Shown piece by piece: positions 9,383 through 17,190 of a stretch of 64,000 nt of DNA (positions are counted from its first letter, which is position 1; each line of letters opens with the position of its first letter). The notes beneath the pieces are model-generated. The model was not told the DNA's origin and ran no database searches. It saw only the letters and a list, made by a program, of their open reading frames with translations. Location of the stretch: NCBI RefSeq assembly GCF_001422545.1, contig NZ_LMLE01000009.1, positions 124,001-188,000 of the forward strand, read 5' to 3'. Source of the stretch: Pedobacter sp. Leaf41. Lineage in GTDB: Bacteria > Bacteroidota > Bacteroidia > Sphingobacteriales > Sphingobacteriaceae. The translations under genes and the position numbers were made by a program.

Positions 9383-9898
9383 TTACCGAATCAACCACAT
9401 TGAAATTCTCCTTTTTATCTTTAACATCAACACTGAATACAAATGAAAAGGTTTTGCCCTTCCAATTGAAAACAGAAAACTTCCCTTATTTCGATTTGTA
9501 ATTACCTTTGTTTCAAAATCAGCCCTTAAAACCTTTTGCTTCCCAACCATAATTTCCTTTGGTTGGTTTAGCATCCCAAATTCAATCTTTCTTTTATGGT
9601 AACTTGCTCTTGATTGTATAATCAGATTTTCCAGGTTCTTTTCTACACTTACCGAATCAATTGCGGTTATGATGAGGTAAGCATCTTTCGAAAAGGGCTC
9701 GTCGTCACTTGCAGAAATAAACCGGCTATTTGGAACGCCTTCAATAGGGCGATCTTTTTTTACTTTCCAATATTTTGGTAAACTGAAACTCCAACCTTCT
9801 TTACTGTATAAAACAAATTCTTTCTTTTTTGTGGATGAATATTTGCAAGCTGATAGCAGTAGCATCAAAGCCAGTACCGATAGAAAAGTTGTTTTCAT
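9360..9898 (-). pseudogene. Small lipoprotein gene with a C-terminal frameshift
   Basis: The frame starts at 9898 with a lipoprotein signal (LLLSAC). It reads coherently to about residue 138, then changes at a GGG run (9483-9485 on the plus strand). As written, it stops at 9383. One base earlier the other frame continues in protein-like style (KFSVFNWKGKTFSFVFSVD, ending VIKSLNVK) and stops at 9360. Loss of one G therefore explains the break. No named family is recognised; the body (SKEGWSFSLPKYWKV) resembles small periplasmic PsbP-like lipoproteins only loosely. It lies 2 nt downstream of the DUF4440-like gene, suggesting an operon. Confidence 0.7.
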
Positions 9899-9900
9899 AT

Positions 9901-10329
9901 TTAGGAGCTATGGTCTACTATTATTTTCCAAATACCCTCAATCTTTTTAAAAAGCAAAGTATAGTAGCCTTGTGGCTCGTCTTTTTCGCGTTTTAAATGC
10001 CAGCTACCTAAAACGAAAGCCACATCTTTATTTAAGAAATCTATTTTCTTAATCCCGAAAGTCAATTGGCCCATTCCAGCTTCTCCTGAATAACTTTTTT
10101 TGTAATTATCCAACGTTTTTTGCCAGCCATAAGTGGGTCCGCTTTTGCCTACAAAAAGTAAACTATCGCTTTTAACATAACCCTGCATAAATGTTTCCAG
10201 GTCGCCTTTGTTCCAGGCTAATCTTTGCTTTTCAAGCACATCAAGAATAGCTTTTTTATCTTCTGATGTTTGAGCTGCGACAGAAAAAGTGATCAGGCAA
10301 AAGAGTATTGCAAAAATTGATTTCCTCAT
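9901..10329 (-). CDS. Secreted NTF2-like (DUF4440/SnoaL-like) protein
   Basis: 142 residues with a signal peptide (cleavage near AAQTSED, about residue 20) followed by a single NTF2-like domain. Typical blocks are LEKQRLAWNKGDLETFMQGY, FGIKKIDFLNKDVAFVLG and a C-terminal KKIEGIWKIIVDHSS. This matches DUF4440/ketosteroid-isomerase-like proteins, whose periplasmic role is usually unknown. It is the first gene of a two-gene unit with the frameshifted lipoprotein gene (2-nt gap). A 174-nt interval separates it from the divergent suppressor-of-fused gene. Confidence 0.75.
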   Translation of the reverse strand: MRKSIFAILFCLITFSVAAQTSEDKKAILDVLEKQRLAWNKGDLETFMQGYVKSDSLLFVGKSGPTYGWQKTLDNYKKSYSGEAGMGQLTFGIKKIDFLNKDVAFVLGSWHLKREKDEPQGYYTLLFKKIEGIWKIIVDHSS

Positions 10330-10503
10330 AGTAATTTTAATTTTTAGGGATCATTAATTTCCCGTTAGGTATGAATGTAGAAATACATCCTCAACTAAAA
10401 TAATAAAAAGCTTTTAAATTTAGATAATATCGTATTTTAATCATGGAATAAGATTTGTGACTTGTTTTTCGATAAATTTCTGATACCAAAAAAATGTAAA
10501 CCT

Positions 10504-11175
10504 ATGAATGACTTTTACGAAAAATTTCGCAACCTAACTTTTTTTGATAACCACCCAGAAGCGATTGCCAATCACCTGGATAATTTTTACACATCAGAAG
10601 AAATTACGGTTTTCCATGAAATGGTATCTCCCGATTTTCATTTGGATGTGTATTTTATCAGTTCAGCAAAGCACAGCTTTAACATTTTACTTACCTGTGG
10701 GATGAGTTTATTGGAAATGACCGTTCCGGAGGGTGTAGAAAATGCTGAGCAATACAAATTTGCCGAGCTCATGATTCTGATACCAAAAGAAATTGAGTTT
10801 GGAGAGGTTTCTCCAAGTGAAAATGAAAACGATTGGATTTTAGGCATGTTAAAAGAAACAGCTCGTTTCCCACACCATTATGATACCTGGTTAACCATTG
10901 GCCATACCTTGCAAGCTACTGCAGATATGGAACCTTATGACCAAGCAACTGATTATGTTGGTTTAGTTGTTCTACCCTCGGTAACGTTTGATGAAGAATT
11001 TACCGAGATAAAAATAGATAACAAAGTGATCAACATTTTGTCTATTTTCCCTTTGTACAAGAATGAACTGGAATATAAAATTGCAAATGGCTATAATGCT
11101 TTGCTAGATCGTTTGATTGAGAAAGATGAGAAAGAAGTTTTTAATAAGCAAAGAGGAAACTTGTTAGATCAATGA
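10504..11175 (+). CDS. Suppressor-of-fused (SUFU) domain protein
   Basis: About 223 residues. The domain covers most of the protein: VFHEMVSPDFHLDVYFI near residue 43, then NILLTCGMSLLEMTVPE, AELMILIP and TARFPHHYDTWLTIGHT. Bacterial SUFU-domain proteins are a known class of immunity proteins to polymorphic toxins, but stand-alone copies of unknown role are common. The start at 10504 is preferred to an in-frame ATG at 10462 because the homologous region begins near NDFYEKF. It overlaps the next gene by 4 nt (ATGA), indicating translational coupling. No toxin is visible nearby. Confidence 0.75.
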   Translation: MNDFYEKFRNLTFFDNHPEAIANHLDNFYTSEEITVFHEMVSPDFHLDVYFISSAKHSFNILLTCGMSLLEMTVPEGVENAEQYKFAELMILIPKEIEFGEVSPSENENDWILGMLKETARFPHHYDTWLTIGHTLQATADMEPYDQATDYVGLVVLPSVTFDEEFTEIKIDNKVINILSIFPLYKNELEYKIANGYNALLDRLIEKDEKEVFNKQRGNLLDQ

Positions 11176-11453
11176 AAGCAATCTATAAAATATTATTAGG
11201 AGGTATTCTGCTTTTCATCATCATTAATTGGGCAACTGCAAGCCTAACTTACAATGCTGATGGTGCTGACCAATATGGGTATCCACTAAACTTTTACACT
11301 AAAGTAAGTGGCTATGATGTGATCACAAAAGAAGGAGGTACCAGTACAGAATTTAATTTTTTTTCACTTTCAGCCGATGTAACATTCGCTTTTGCAGGGA
11401 GCTGGCTCATATTTACATTGATAAATAAGTTCAAGAAAAAAGCCAATGTTTAA
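11172..11453 (+). CDS. Small membrane protein coupled to the SUFU gene
   Basis: 93 residues. Hydrophobic segments lie at about 6-22 and 65-83 with a polar loop between, giving a two-pass inner-membrane protein. No family is recognised. The ATG overlaps the stop codon of the SUFU gene (ATGA), and the next (broken) gene starts before this one ends, so the three were probably one operon. The role is unknown. Confidence 0.6.
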   Translation: MKAIYKILLGGILLFIIINWATASLTYNADGADQYGYPLNFYTKVSGYDVITKEGGTSTEFNFFSLSADVTFAFAGSWLIFTLINKFKKKANV

Positions 11454-12434
11454 ACGCAACAAATTCGAGCAGCAGAACGGGAATCTAATTCTTTATCCGG
11501 ATTATGGTAATCTAAAAGGATTTGTGATTATCGGCATACTAGTTATTTTGTTTTGTACTTTATAGCGTTAATAAAACCCATCAAAATATTGGTAATGCCA
11601 AAATGTGTTATATTTTCCTCGGCACAGTACTCTTAATCGTGTTGGGCTTTGCCACAGCATACAAAAAAGTAATCATCAACGGCCAAAAGCAAAAGATTAT
11701 TGTATCTCATTTTGGTATTCAATTAAAAGAAATAGCCTTTGCTGATATTTTAAATGTAGAAATGCGTTCGGGTTCGTTGCCTGAAGCTTATTATATCGTG
11801 TTGAAAAGCAACCCGATTGGGCATAGCATTAGGCTAAGTCCAACCTACAACCAAACGAAGCAAACAGCCAAATCCGAGTTTTACCATCAGGTTTTACCAC
11901 TGATAAAAGCTTATTTACTTGATAAAATCACCGTAAACCAGCAAACTGAACCTATACAAATTAAATACTTTAAACAAAGAGCGCCTCAGCTTTATCGTTT
12001 TGTATCGTTTCAAAAAACAATTCTGGCGATAATACAATTGGCTTTTGCAGGATTTTTCTTCCTACTAATGGCCAATTTTCTCGTTGCGAAGTTTGCGTTT
12101 ACAGAATTAGCAATCGGATTATTTTCAGCTGTTGCTGGATTGTTTTTGCTTTTATTAGCATTTGTAAATTCGAAAGTTATATATGTTGATACAAATCGAA
12201 AAATCATTGGAGAAACCTTTTTCGGCTTTTTAGTTGTTGAATTTCCATTTAATATGATCAGAAAAATTGCGATTAGAGATACCCAGATTAATGGCCTTTC
12301 GATTTACACTAGTTTAATCATCGGCAGAGAAAACAGTTGAACATACCATAGCAAAAAGCTCTAACACACAGCATTTATCTGATGTAGAAAGAGAATTCAA
12401 AGCCTTGATAGAAGGAAATATAACAGATAATTAA
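11446..12434 (+). pseudogene. Membrane protein gene broken by two frameshifts
   Basis: Three consecutive frames read as one protein. 11446-11571 starts MFKRNKFEQQNGN and enters a first membrane helix. 11603-12340 carries most of the protein, with helices near AIIQLAFAGFFFLLMANF and IGLFSAVAGLFLLLLAF. A 3' piece (about 12335-12434) in a third frame ends EFKALIEGNITDN. Each join needs a +1 shift: a TTT run near 11566 and an AAAA run near 12334. The product resembles a PH-domain-like membrane protein of unknown function. It overlaps the upstream membrane gene by 8 nt. It is either a decayed gene or one affected by two base-call errors. Confidence 0.65.
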
Positions 12435-12476
12435 CAGACACTGAAAATTGCTACCTTGCAAAACATAAAATTCACC

Positions 12477-13343
12477 ATGACAAAAACAGTTGTAGCCATT
12501 GGCGAAATATTATGGGATGTTTTTCCCGAAGGAAAAAAGGCAGGGGGCTCGAGTATGAATGTGGCGCTTAACTTGCACAAACAAGGTATAAACAGCCAAT
12601 TTATAAGCGCCATTGGCGATGATGAAAATGGAAAAGAACTTTTAAACTTTTTATCTTCAAATCAGTTCCCAACGCAATTCATCCAATCAAACAACTTATC
12701 AACAAGTACGGTAGAAGTTCAGTTAGATGCGCAGCATCAGGCCACTTATACTATTGTGGCGCCAGTTGCCTGGGATGCAATTCAACTTACTGATGAAAAT
12801 ATTGCTGCTGTGAAAAATGCTGATGCATTTGTTTATTGCAGTTTAACCTGCCGGAATGAAAACAGCCGAAACACCATTTTATCTTTATTAAAGGAAGCCA
12901 GGCTTAAAATATTTGATATTAATCTTCGTCCGCCTTTTTACACCATAGAAACTTTAAAGGTACTACTCTCTGCAGCCGATATTTTAAAAGTTAACGAACA
13001 CGAGTTACTTTATCTGAAAAGCGAACTCGCCTTAACTGGCAATACAGATGAACAATTGCTGAAACAATTGAGCAACATCTTTAACATCAACATGATTTGC
13101 TTAACCGTTGGCGAAAAAGGTGCTTATGTATTACAGGAAAATAAACTTTACCACCATAAAGGCTACAAGGTAGAAGTGGCCGATACCGTTGGGGCAGGCG
13201 ATTCTTTCTTGGCTACTTTTATTGCCAGCTACTTAAAGGGCTACCCGATTGACACAGTTTTAGATAGAGCCTGCAAGGTTGGAAGCTTTGTAGCATCACA
13301 AACTGGAGCCAACCCTGATTATGGAGATGAGGTTTTTAGTTAG
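12477..13343 (+). CDS. PfkB-family carbohydrate kinase (fructokinase-like)
   Basis: About 288 residues. The N-terminal GEILWDVFPEGKKAGGSSMNVA block is the sugar-binding start of fructokinase-like PfkB members. The C-terminal DTVGAGDSF carries the anion hole and catalytic Asp. It would phosphorylate a sugar, probably fructose, with ATP in the cytosol. The start at 12477 (TKTVVAIGEI) fits the family better than the in-frame ATG at 12456. It stands alone, with no transporter or sucrose gene next to it. Confidence 0.85.
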   Translation: MTKTVVAIGEILWDVFPEGKKAGGSSMNVALNLHKQGINSQFISAIGDDENGKELLNFLSSNQFPTQFIQSNNLSTSTVEVQLDAQHQATYTIVAPVAWDAIQLTDENIAAVKNADAFVYCSLTCRNENSRNTILSLLKEARLKIFDINLRPPFYTIETLKVLLSAADILKVNEHELLYLKSELALTGNTDEQLLKQLSNIFNINMICLTVGEKGAYVLQENKLYHHKGYKVEVADTVGAGDSFLATFIASYLKGYPIDTVLDRACKVGSFVASQTGANPDYGDEVFS

Positions 13344-13383
13344 CTAATGGTTTAGTTCATGATATCCTTAGTAAAGAAGTCGT

Positions 13384-14337
13384 TTATTTAAATATGACCT
13401 CTGTAGCTCCATAACCGAACTTTTCTTTTCGAGCATCCATGTAGGTTTTAATATGAGGATTTTTACTAATTAGTTTATGAATTTTATCTCTCAGTGTTCC
13501 GTTTCCTGAACCATGTATGAAAATCATTTTATCATAATGATGCACTACTGCTGCATCTAAAGCATTTTGAAAATGATTCAGCTGAATCTGGAGAATTTCA
13601 TCAGCCTCTAAAAAATGGTGATCATCTCTTAATTTCTCAATATGAAGATCTATTTCTTTTGCAGGTGCATCTACAGTTCGTTTTTCAGCAGGCGATTTGA
13701 AAAAACTTTCTTTCAGCTTTTGAGCATCGATAGTAATGGGTACCAGATCATCCAAACGGATTAACCAGCCTTTGAGTTTAGATTGTGGCAGTTCTTTTTG
13801 TTCTGTCGAAAAATCCTTTGCCCTGAATTTTTTGCGAATCACCAAAGGATCAACAGGTTTAACATCAGCTTGGCTAAAAACTAAAATCTGAAAAGTAAAT
13901 TCGGGCCAGATATCCAAATCTGCTAATGACGCCGAATAAACCAAACTTGATTGATAAGATTCAACCACACCATGAAATAAGCCTGAGTATTTCTCTTTCT
14001 TCTCTGAGGTTAAACTCACCAACAACACGTTAGGCGATTGGTTTTGAAGATAAAAATGAACCACATTACCGGCTTTATTATCTGTAGCAACGGCGACATA
14101 AATTCCATTTTCAATTTTGCTTACGGATGGAACATTTACCTGAATAGGTTTAGGCGCATCGATTTCTTCTGCAACTACACCATGCCCATGCACCGAAGTT
14201 AAATTGCTCACGGCAACCGGAATTTCGAAACCATCCTCATCGGTAACACCCAAAGTTTGTGCGTCGATAATCCTTGTTACATACCCCTCCCGTTTTTCAT
14301 CAACAAAACGAACAAAATCTCCTAATTTAAATTTCAT
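13384..14337 (-). CDS. DUF2027 and Smr domain protein (MutS2-like Smr)
   Basis: About 317 residues. The N-terminal part (KFKLGDFVRFVDEKREGYVTRI) is a short beta-barrel followed by DUF2027. The last 85 residues are a small MutS-related (Smr) domain with the motifs IDLHIEKL near 234 and IHGSGNGTLRDKIH near 284. Smr domains bind or nick nucleic acid or act on stalled ribosomes; the role of the DUF2027 fusion is unknown. The start is placed at 14337 because the frame upstream to 14385 is a translation of an intergenic repeat. Confidence 0.8.
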   Translation of the reverse strand: MKFKLGDFVRFVDEKREGYVTRIIDAQTLGVTDEDGFEIPVAVSNLTSVHGHGVVAEEIDAPKPIQVNVPSVSKIENGIYVAVATDNKAGNVVHFYLQNQSPNVLLVSLTSEKKEKYSGLFHGVVESYQSSLVYSASLADLDIWPEFTFQILVFSQADVKPVDPLVIRKKFRAKDFSTEQKELPQSKLKGWLIRLDDLVPITIDAQKLKESFFKSPAEKRTVDAPAKEIDLHIEKLRDDHHFLEADEILQIQLNHFQNALDAAVVHHYDKMIFIHGSGNGTLRDKIHKLISKNPHIKTYMDARKEKFGYGATEVIFK

Positions 14338-14500
14338 AACCCCTAAATCCCCTAAAAGGGACTTCTCCTTTTTATTTACCCCCAACCCCCTAAAGGGGGC
14401 TTTTATTTTTTACAGTTTAAGCAAAGTGCGTTAAACCTTTCTATCTATTACGCTATGTTTTCCGCCCTGCTTTTCAACTCCCCCTTTAGGGGGCCGAGGG
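14338..14500. repeat. Two CCCCCTTTAGGGGG-type palindromic repeats
   Basis: Palindromes at 14386-14399 and 14479-14494 share the core CCCCCT(A/T)(A/T)AGGGGG. Related CCCCTAAA words lie at 14339-14360. Repeats of this kind are common between Bacteroidota genes. The second copy abuts the end of rsgA and could act as a terminator. Confidence 0.6.
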
Positions 14501-14502
14501 GC

Positions 14503-15423
14503 TTAATGCCTTGTATCGTTATTATGGTAAATACTTAAGTAACTTTCATAACGCGACACAGCAATGTCACCCTCATTCACCGCTTCGATTACGGCACATC
14601 CAGGTTCGTTTACATGGCGGCAGTTATTAAACCGGCATTGATGTGAAGTTTTAAAAATCTCCCTAAAAAAATGACCTAACTCCTCTTTTTCGATGTCAAT
14701 TACGCCCAATTCTCTGATGCCTGGCGTATCTACAATAAAACCGCCTTGTGGTAATTCAAACATCTCAGCAAAAGTTGTGGTATGCTGACCTTTATCGCTC
14801 CAATCTGATACCTCACCTGTTTTCAAATCTCTATCAGGCAGCAAAGCATTTATTAAACTGGATTTACCTACGCCCGAATGCCCGGAAATTAAGGTAATTT
14901 TATTTGTAATTACCTCTTGAATAACTGGAATATTGATCCCTTTTAAAGCCGAAACTTCGTAACAGGGATAACCAATATTTTCATAGATATTTTTGAATTC
15001 CTGTAATATTTCCAAACCCTCTTTACTAAACAAATCGAGCTTGTTGAATACCAAAACAGCAGGTACATCGTAGGCCTCAGCAGTAACCAAAAACCGATCG
15101 ATAAAACCCAATGATGTCCTCGGTGAAGCAAGTGTAACCAGCAAAATGGCCATATCCAAATTTGCAGCGAGGATTTGTGCTTGCTTGCTTAAGTTAATCG
15201 ATTTGCGGATAATGTAGTTTTTTCGAGGCAGCAACTCGTTTATTAAGCCTTGATTACTGTCTTTCTCCAGGTCGAATTTTACCCGATCGCCCACCGCAAT
15301 TGGATTGGTGGTTTTAATTCCTTTAATCCTGAATTTACCAATAATACGACAGTCGTAACGCTTGCCATTATCAGCCAAAACGCTATACCAACTGCCCGTA
15401 GATTTAATAATTAAGCCCTGCAT
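14503..15423 (-). CDS. rsgA: Ribosome biogenesis GTPase RsgA
   Basis: About 306 residues with the order typical of RsgA. An OB-fold comes first (GSWYSVLADNGKRYDCRIIGK). A circularly permuted GTPase follows, in which FNKLDL precedes the P-loop SGHSGVGKSSLINAL and then DTPGIRELG. The C-terminal zinc-binding cluster is C-x-F-N-N-C-R-H, followed by PGC. RsgA checks late maturation of the 30S subunit. The start is set at 15423 (MQGLIIKSTGS), matching the family rather than an ATG four codons upstream. Confidence 0.93.
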   Translation of the reverse strand: MQGLIIKSTGSWYSVLADNGKRYDCRIIGKFRIKGIKTTNPIAVGDRVKFDLEKDSNQGLINELLPRKNYIIRKSINLSKQAQILAANLDMAILLVTLASPRTSLGFIDRFLVTAEAYDVPAVLVFNKLDLFSKEGLEILQEFKNIYENIGYPCYEVSALKGINIPVIQEVITNKITLISGHSGVGKSSLINALLPDRDLKTGEVSDWSDKGQHTTTFAEMFELPQGGFIVDTPGIRELGVIDIEKEELGHFFREIFKTSHQCRFNNCRHVNEPGCAVIEAVNEGDIAVSRYESYLSIYHNNDTRH

Positions 15424-15469
15424 ATTTGAAAACAAAGGTATGAAAAGGATGGAAGATGTTGGTGTGAAA

Positions 15470-15590
15470 AATTACTTGTAACTCGTCTTTCTACCTTAGC
15501 ATAGCGAAATGGAGAAATCTCTTGACCATAACCTTCTTCATGATACAAAGATTTTTCGGCTGCGTTCGAAATCACGGATATCTTTATGAT
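15470..15590. repeat. Degenerate dispersed repeat upstream of rsgA
   Basis: The segment contains words such as GCGAAATGGAGAAATCTC and TTTCGGCTGCGTTCGAAAT. These resemble the widespread intergenic repeats with 'gcgcag...ggagaaatct' motifs in Bacteroidota. It is degenerate and non-coding, and recognition is from memory of that class. Confidence 0.35.
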
Positions 15591-15622
15591 TTTAAACATT
15601 AACTTCGCCCAAACACCTAGAA

Positions 15623-16072
15623 ATGGAAAACTTCAAAATTATTGGCATCTCAACACAAACCAGCAATCAAAACAATCAGGCAGAAGCAGATTTAGGAAAA
15701 CTGTGGCAAAGATTTTTCGCTGAAGAAATAGCTTCCAAAATCGCCAATAAAGAAAATGAAGATATTTATGCCATTTATACCGATTATGAAAGCGACTATA
15801 CTGGTAGATACACCACTATCATTGGGCAACGGGTAAGCACATTAGATCACATTCCAGATGGTTTTGTGGGTAGAGAAATTAAAAACGAGAGGCTCATTAA
15901 ATACAAAGCAAAGGGAGAAATGCCACAGGCTGTTGTAGATACGTGGCAAGAAATATGGGCAAACGACATTGCCTTATATAGAACTTACAATGCCGACTTT
16001 GAGGTTTACGGAGAAAAATCTCAGCAGGGATCAGATTCGGAAGTAGAGATTTATATTGGGGTGAGGAGTTAG
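15623..16072 (+). CDS. GyrI-like / AraC effector-binding domain protein
   Basis: 149 residues forming one stand-alone GyrI-like small-molecule-binding domain. LGKLWQRFFAEEIASKI near residue 25, IYAIYTDYESDYTGRYTTIIGQ near 48 and a C-terminal VEIYIGVRS are typical. No DNA-binding region is present, unlike BmrR/Rob regulators. Such free-standing domains bind hydrophobic cations or act as hydrolases of unclear substrate. The gene is isolated and convergent with the TonB-plug gene (1-nt gap). Confidence 0.8.
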   Translation: MENFKIIGISTQTSNQNNQAEADLGKLWQRFFAEEIASKIANKENEDIYAIYTDYESDYTGRYTTIIGQRVSTLDHIPDGFVGREIKNERLIKYKAKGEMPQAVVDTWQEIWANDIALYRTYNADFEVYGEKSQQGSDSEVEIYIGVRS

Positions 16073-16073
16073 A

Positions 16074-16409
16074 TTAGCCTTTTTCAAGATAGGGTTTTAA
16101 GCGATTAAATTCCTTTTTTGAGTCTGCATTCTTCATAGTTACCACAATAATACCATTTGCTGCCCTGACACCATAGATCGCTGTAGCGGCCGCATCTTTT
16201 AACACTTCTACCTTTTCAATTGTATTCGGGTTTATCATTGTTGAACAGGAATCATTTAAAATATAACTCTTATTTTTAAAGACAACTACCCAAAGTGGAG
16301 AATTATCCGAAAACGATGAGGAACACCTCAATCTTATTGTTGGTAGAGTTTGTGAGTAAGCATTGAAGCTAAAAGCTGTGCAGAACAGAATAAAGAAAAG
16401 AGATTTCAT
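16074..16409 (-). CDS. Stand-alone TonB-plug-like secreted protein
   Basis: About 111 residues. A signal peptide (cleavage near AYSQ, residue 20) is followed by a short segment ending in a plug-domain signature: IEKVEVLKDAAATAIYGVRA, then NGIIVVTMK. This is the usual plug motif of SusC-type TonB-dependent receptors, but no barrel follows. The protein is therefore a solitary plug-like domain in the periplasm or outer membrane. It could be a fragment of a receptor or an independent small family. The start at 16409 gives the signal peptide directly. Confidence 0.65.
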   Translation of the reverse strand: MKSLFFILFCTAFSFNAYSQTLPTIRLRCSSSFSDNSPLWVVVFKNKSYILNDSCSTMINPNTIEKVEVLKDAAATAIYGVRAANGIIVVTMKNADSKKEFNRLKPYLEKG

Positions 16410-16597
16410 AAAGATGTTTTGATGATGATTCTTCCTGGATGGAAATTCCATAAAATAATAAAGGCATATAGCGTTCAAACCTTCTACAGCACGATTTTTT
16501 AAATCATACCAGCAACAACCTCAAATAGTACCTTAAACTAGCTTAGCTAAACCTAAGGGACAGCAGCGGAAATAGTTTTTGTTGCATTAACTAAATA

Positions 16598-16628
16598 GAT
16601 TGCCACGTCGTTCCTCCTCGCAATGACG
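16598..16628. repeat. Dispersed repeat of the 'TCATTGCGAGGAG...AACGACG' class
   Basis: The reverse strand reads CGTCATTGCGAGGAGGAACG and continues to a GGCAATC end. This is a repeat type seen between genes in many bacterial genomes. It has no coding content. Confidence 0.55.
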
Positions 16629-16740
16629 GTTGGGAAAGGCAGAGGAATCCGCAAAAAAGATTGTAGCAAATGGCAGGATTGCTGCAACATAAGAATTACT
16701 GTATCTACTTTTTCAACAAAATAAAATGATCATTTATTAA

Positions 16741-16790
16741 CCACCCCGCCCTGCGGGCACCCCTCCTTAAAATAAGGAGGGGAGTTGAAA
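16741..16790. repeat. GC-rich palindromic repeat with CCCCTCCTT stem
   Basis: A 9-bp stem (16760-16768 with 16774-16782) follows CCCTGCGGG. It resembles the other C/G-run intergenic repeats near 14.4 kb. It lies about 135 nt before the thr promoter. Confidence 0.5.
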
Positions 16791-16926
16791 ACCCACAGCA
16801 TTAAGATTCTTGCGTCGATCATCTGCGGAACAACGATTTTCTATTTTAGTTTTCGGTTCAAAAAATGCCGCTATTTCATTTGATTAAACGTTTTATTAAA
16901 AATTTTTCAAATAAATTTTAAAATTG

Positions 16927-16959
16927 TTTGCAATTAAGAAAAATAATCTGCTACTTTAC
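16927..16959 (+). promoter_or_regulatory. Promoter of the thr operon
   Basis: A -33 box TTTG (16927-16930) and a -7-like box TACTTTAC (16952-16959; consensus TAnnTTTG, two mismatches) are 21 nt apart. The transcript would start near 16965, inside a small hairpin (16960-16976, six base pairs with a CAAAA loop), and run into the leader ORF. Confidence 0.5.
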
Positions 16960-16983
16960 GGTGTACAAAATACACCAACAGAA

Positions 16984-17049
16984 ATGATTTTTAATACTTC
17001 AATTATTACAACCATTATTATTACCACCGGGATAAACCAGCGGGGCTAA
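16984..17049 (+). CDS. thrL: thr operon leader peptide
   Basis: A 21-codon ORF starts MIFNTSII and ends with NQRG and a TAA at 17047. Thr occupies positions 5, 9, 10, 14 and 15, and Ile positions 2, 7, 8, 11, 12, 13 and 17, so 12 of 21 residues are Thr or Ile. Both amino acids derive from the pathway that thrABC serves. The pattern is the same in kind as the E. coli thr leader. The last codons (CGG GGC) contain a copy of the sequence in the 3' arm of the downstream terminator. Translation has not been shown; the case rests on composition and position. Confidence 0.85.
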   Translation: MIFNTSIITTIIITTGINQRG

Positions 17050-17117
17050 TTTGTTGTAAGTTGAATTAACATAAAACACAGAAAGCGTCCCGACACAAAT
17101 CGGGGCGCTTTTTTTTT
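17041..17117 (+). promoter_or_regulatory. Transcription attenuator of thrABC
   Basis: The terminator stem pairs 17082-17093 with 17100-17111 (12 bp, one G-U) and is followed by nine T residues to 17117. The segment CGGGGC occurs at 17101-17106 in the 3' arm and again at 17041-17046 in the last leader codons. Both can pair with GTCCCG at 17087-17092. A ribosome stalled on the Thr/Ile codons leaves 17041-17046 free to form an antiterminator. A ribosome at the stop codon covers it and the terminator forms. The mechanism is inferred by analogy with known amino-acid attenuators. Confidence 0.85.
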
Positions 17118-17190
17118 AAACCAAAACCATTGAAAACTGCACAAACTAATTAACAAGCAAGCGTGCAAGGTTCATTAAAACTAAAAACTA

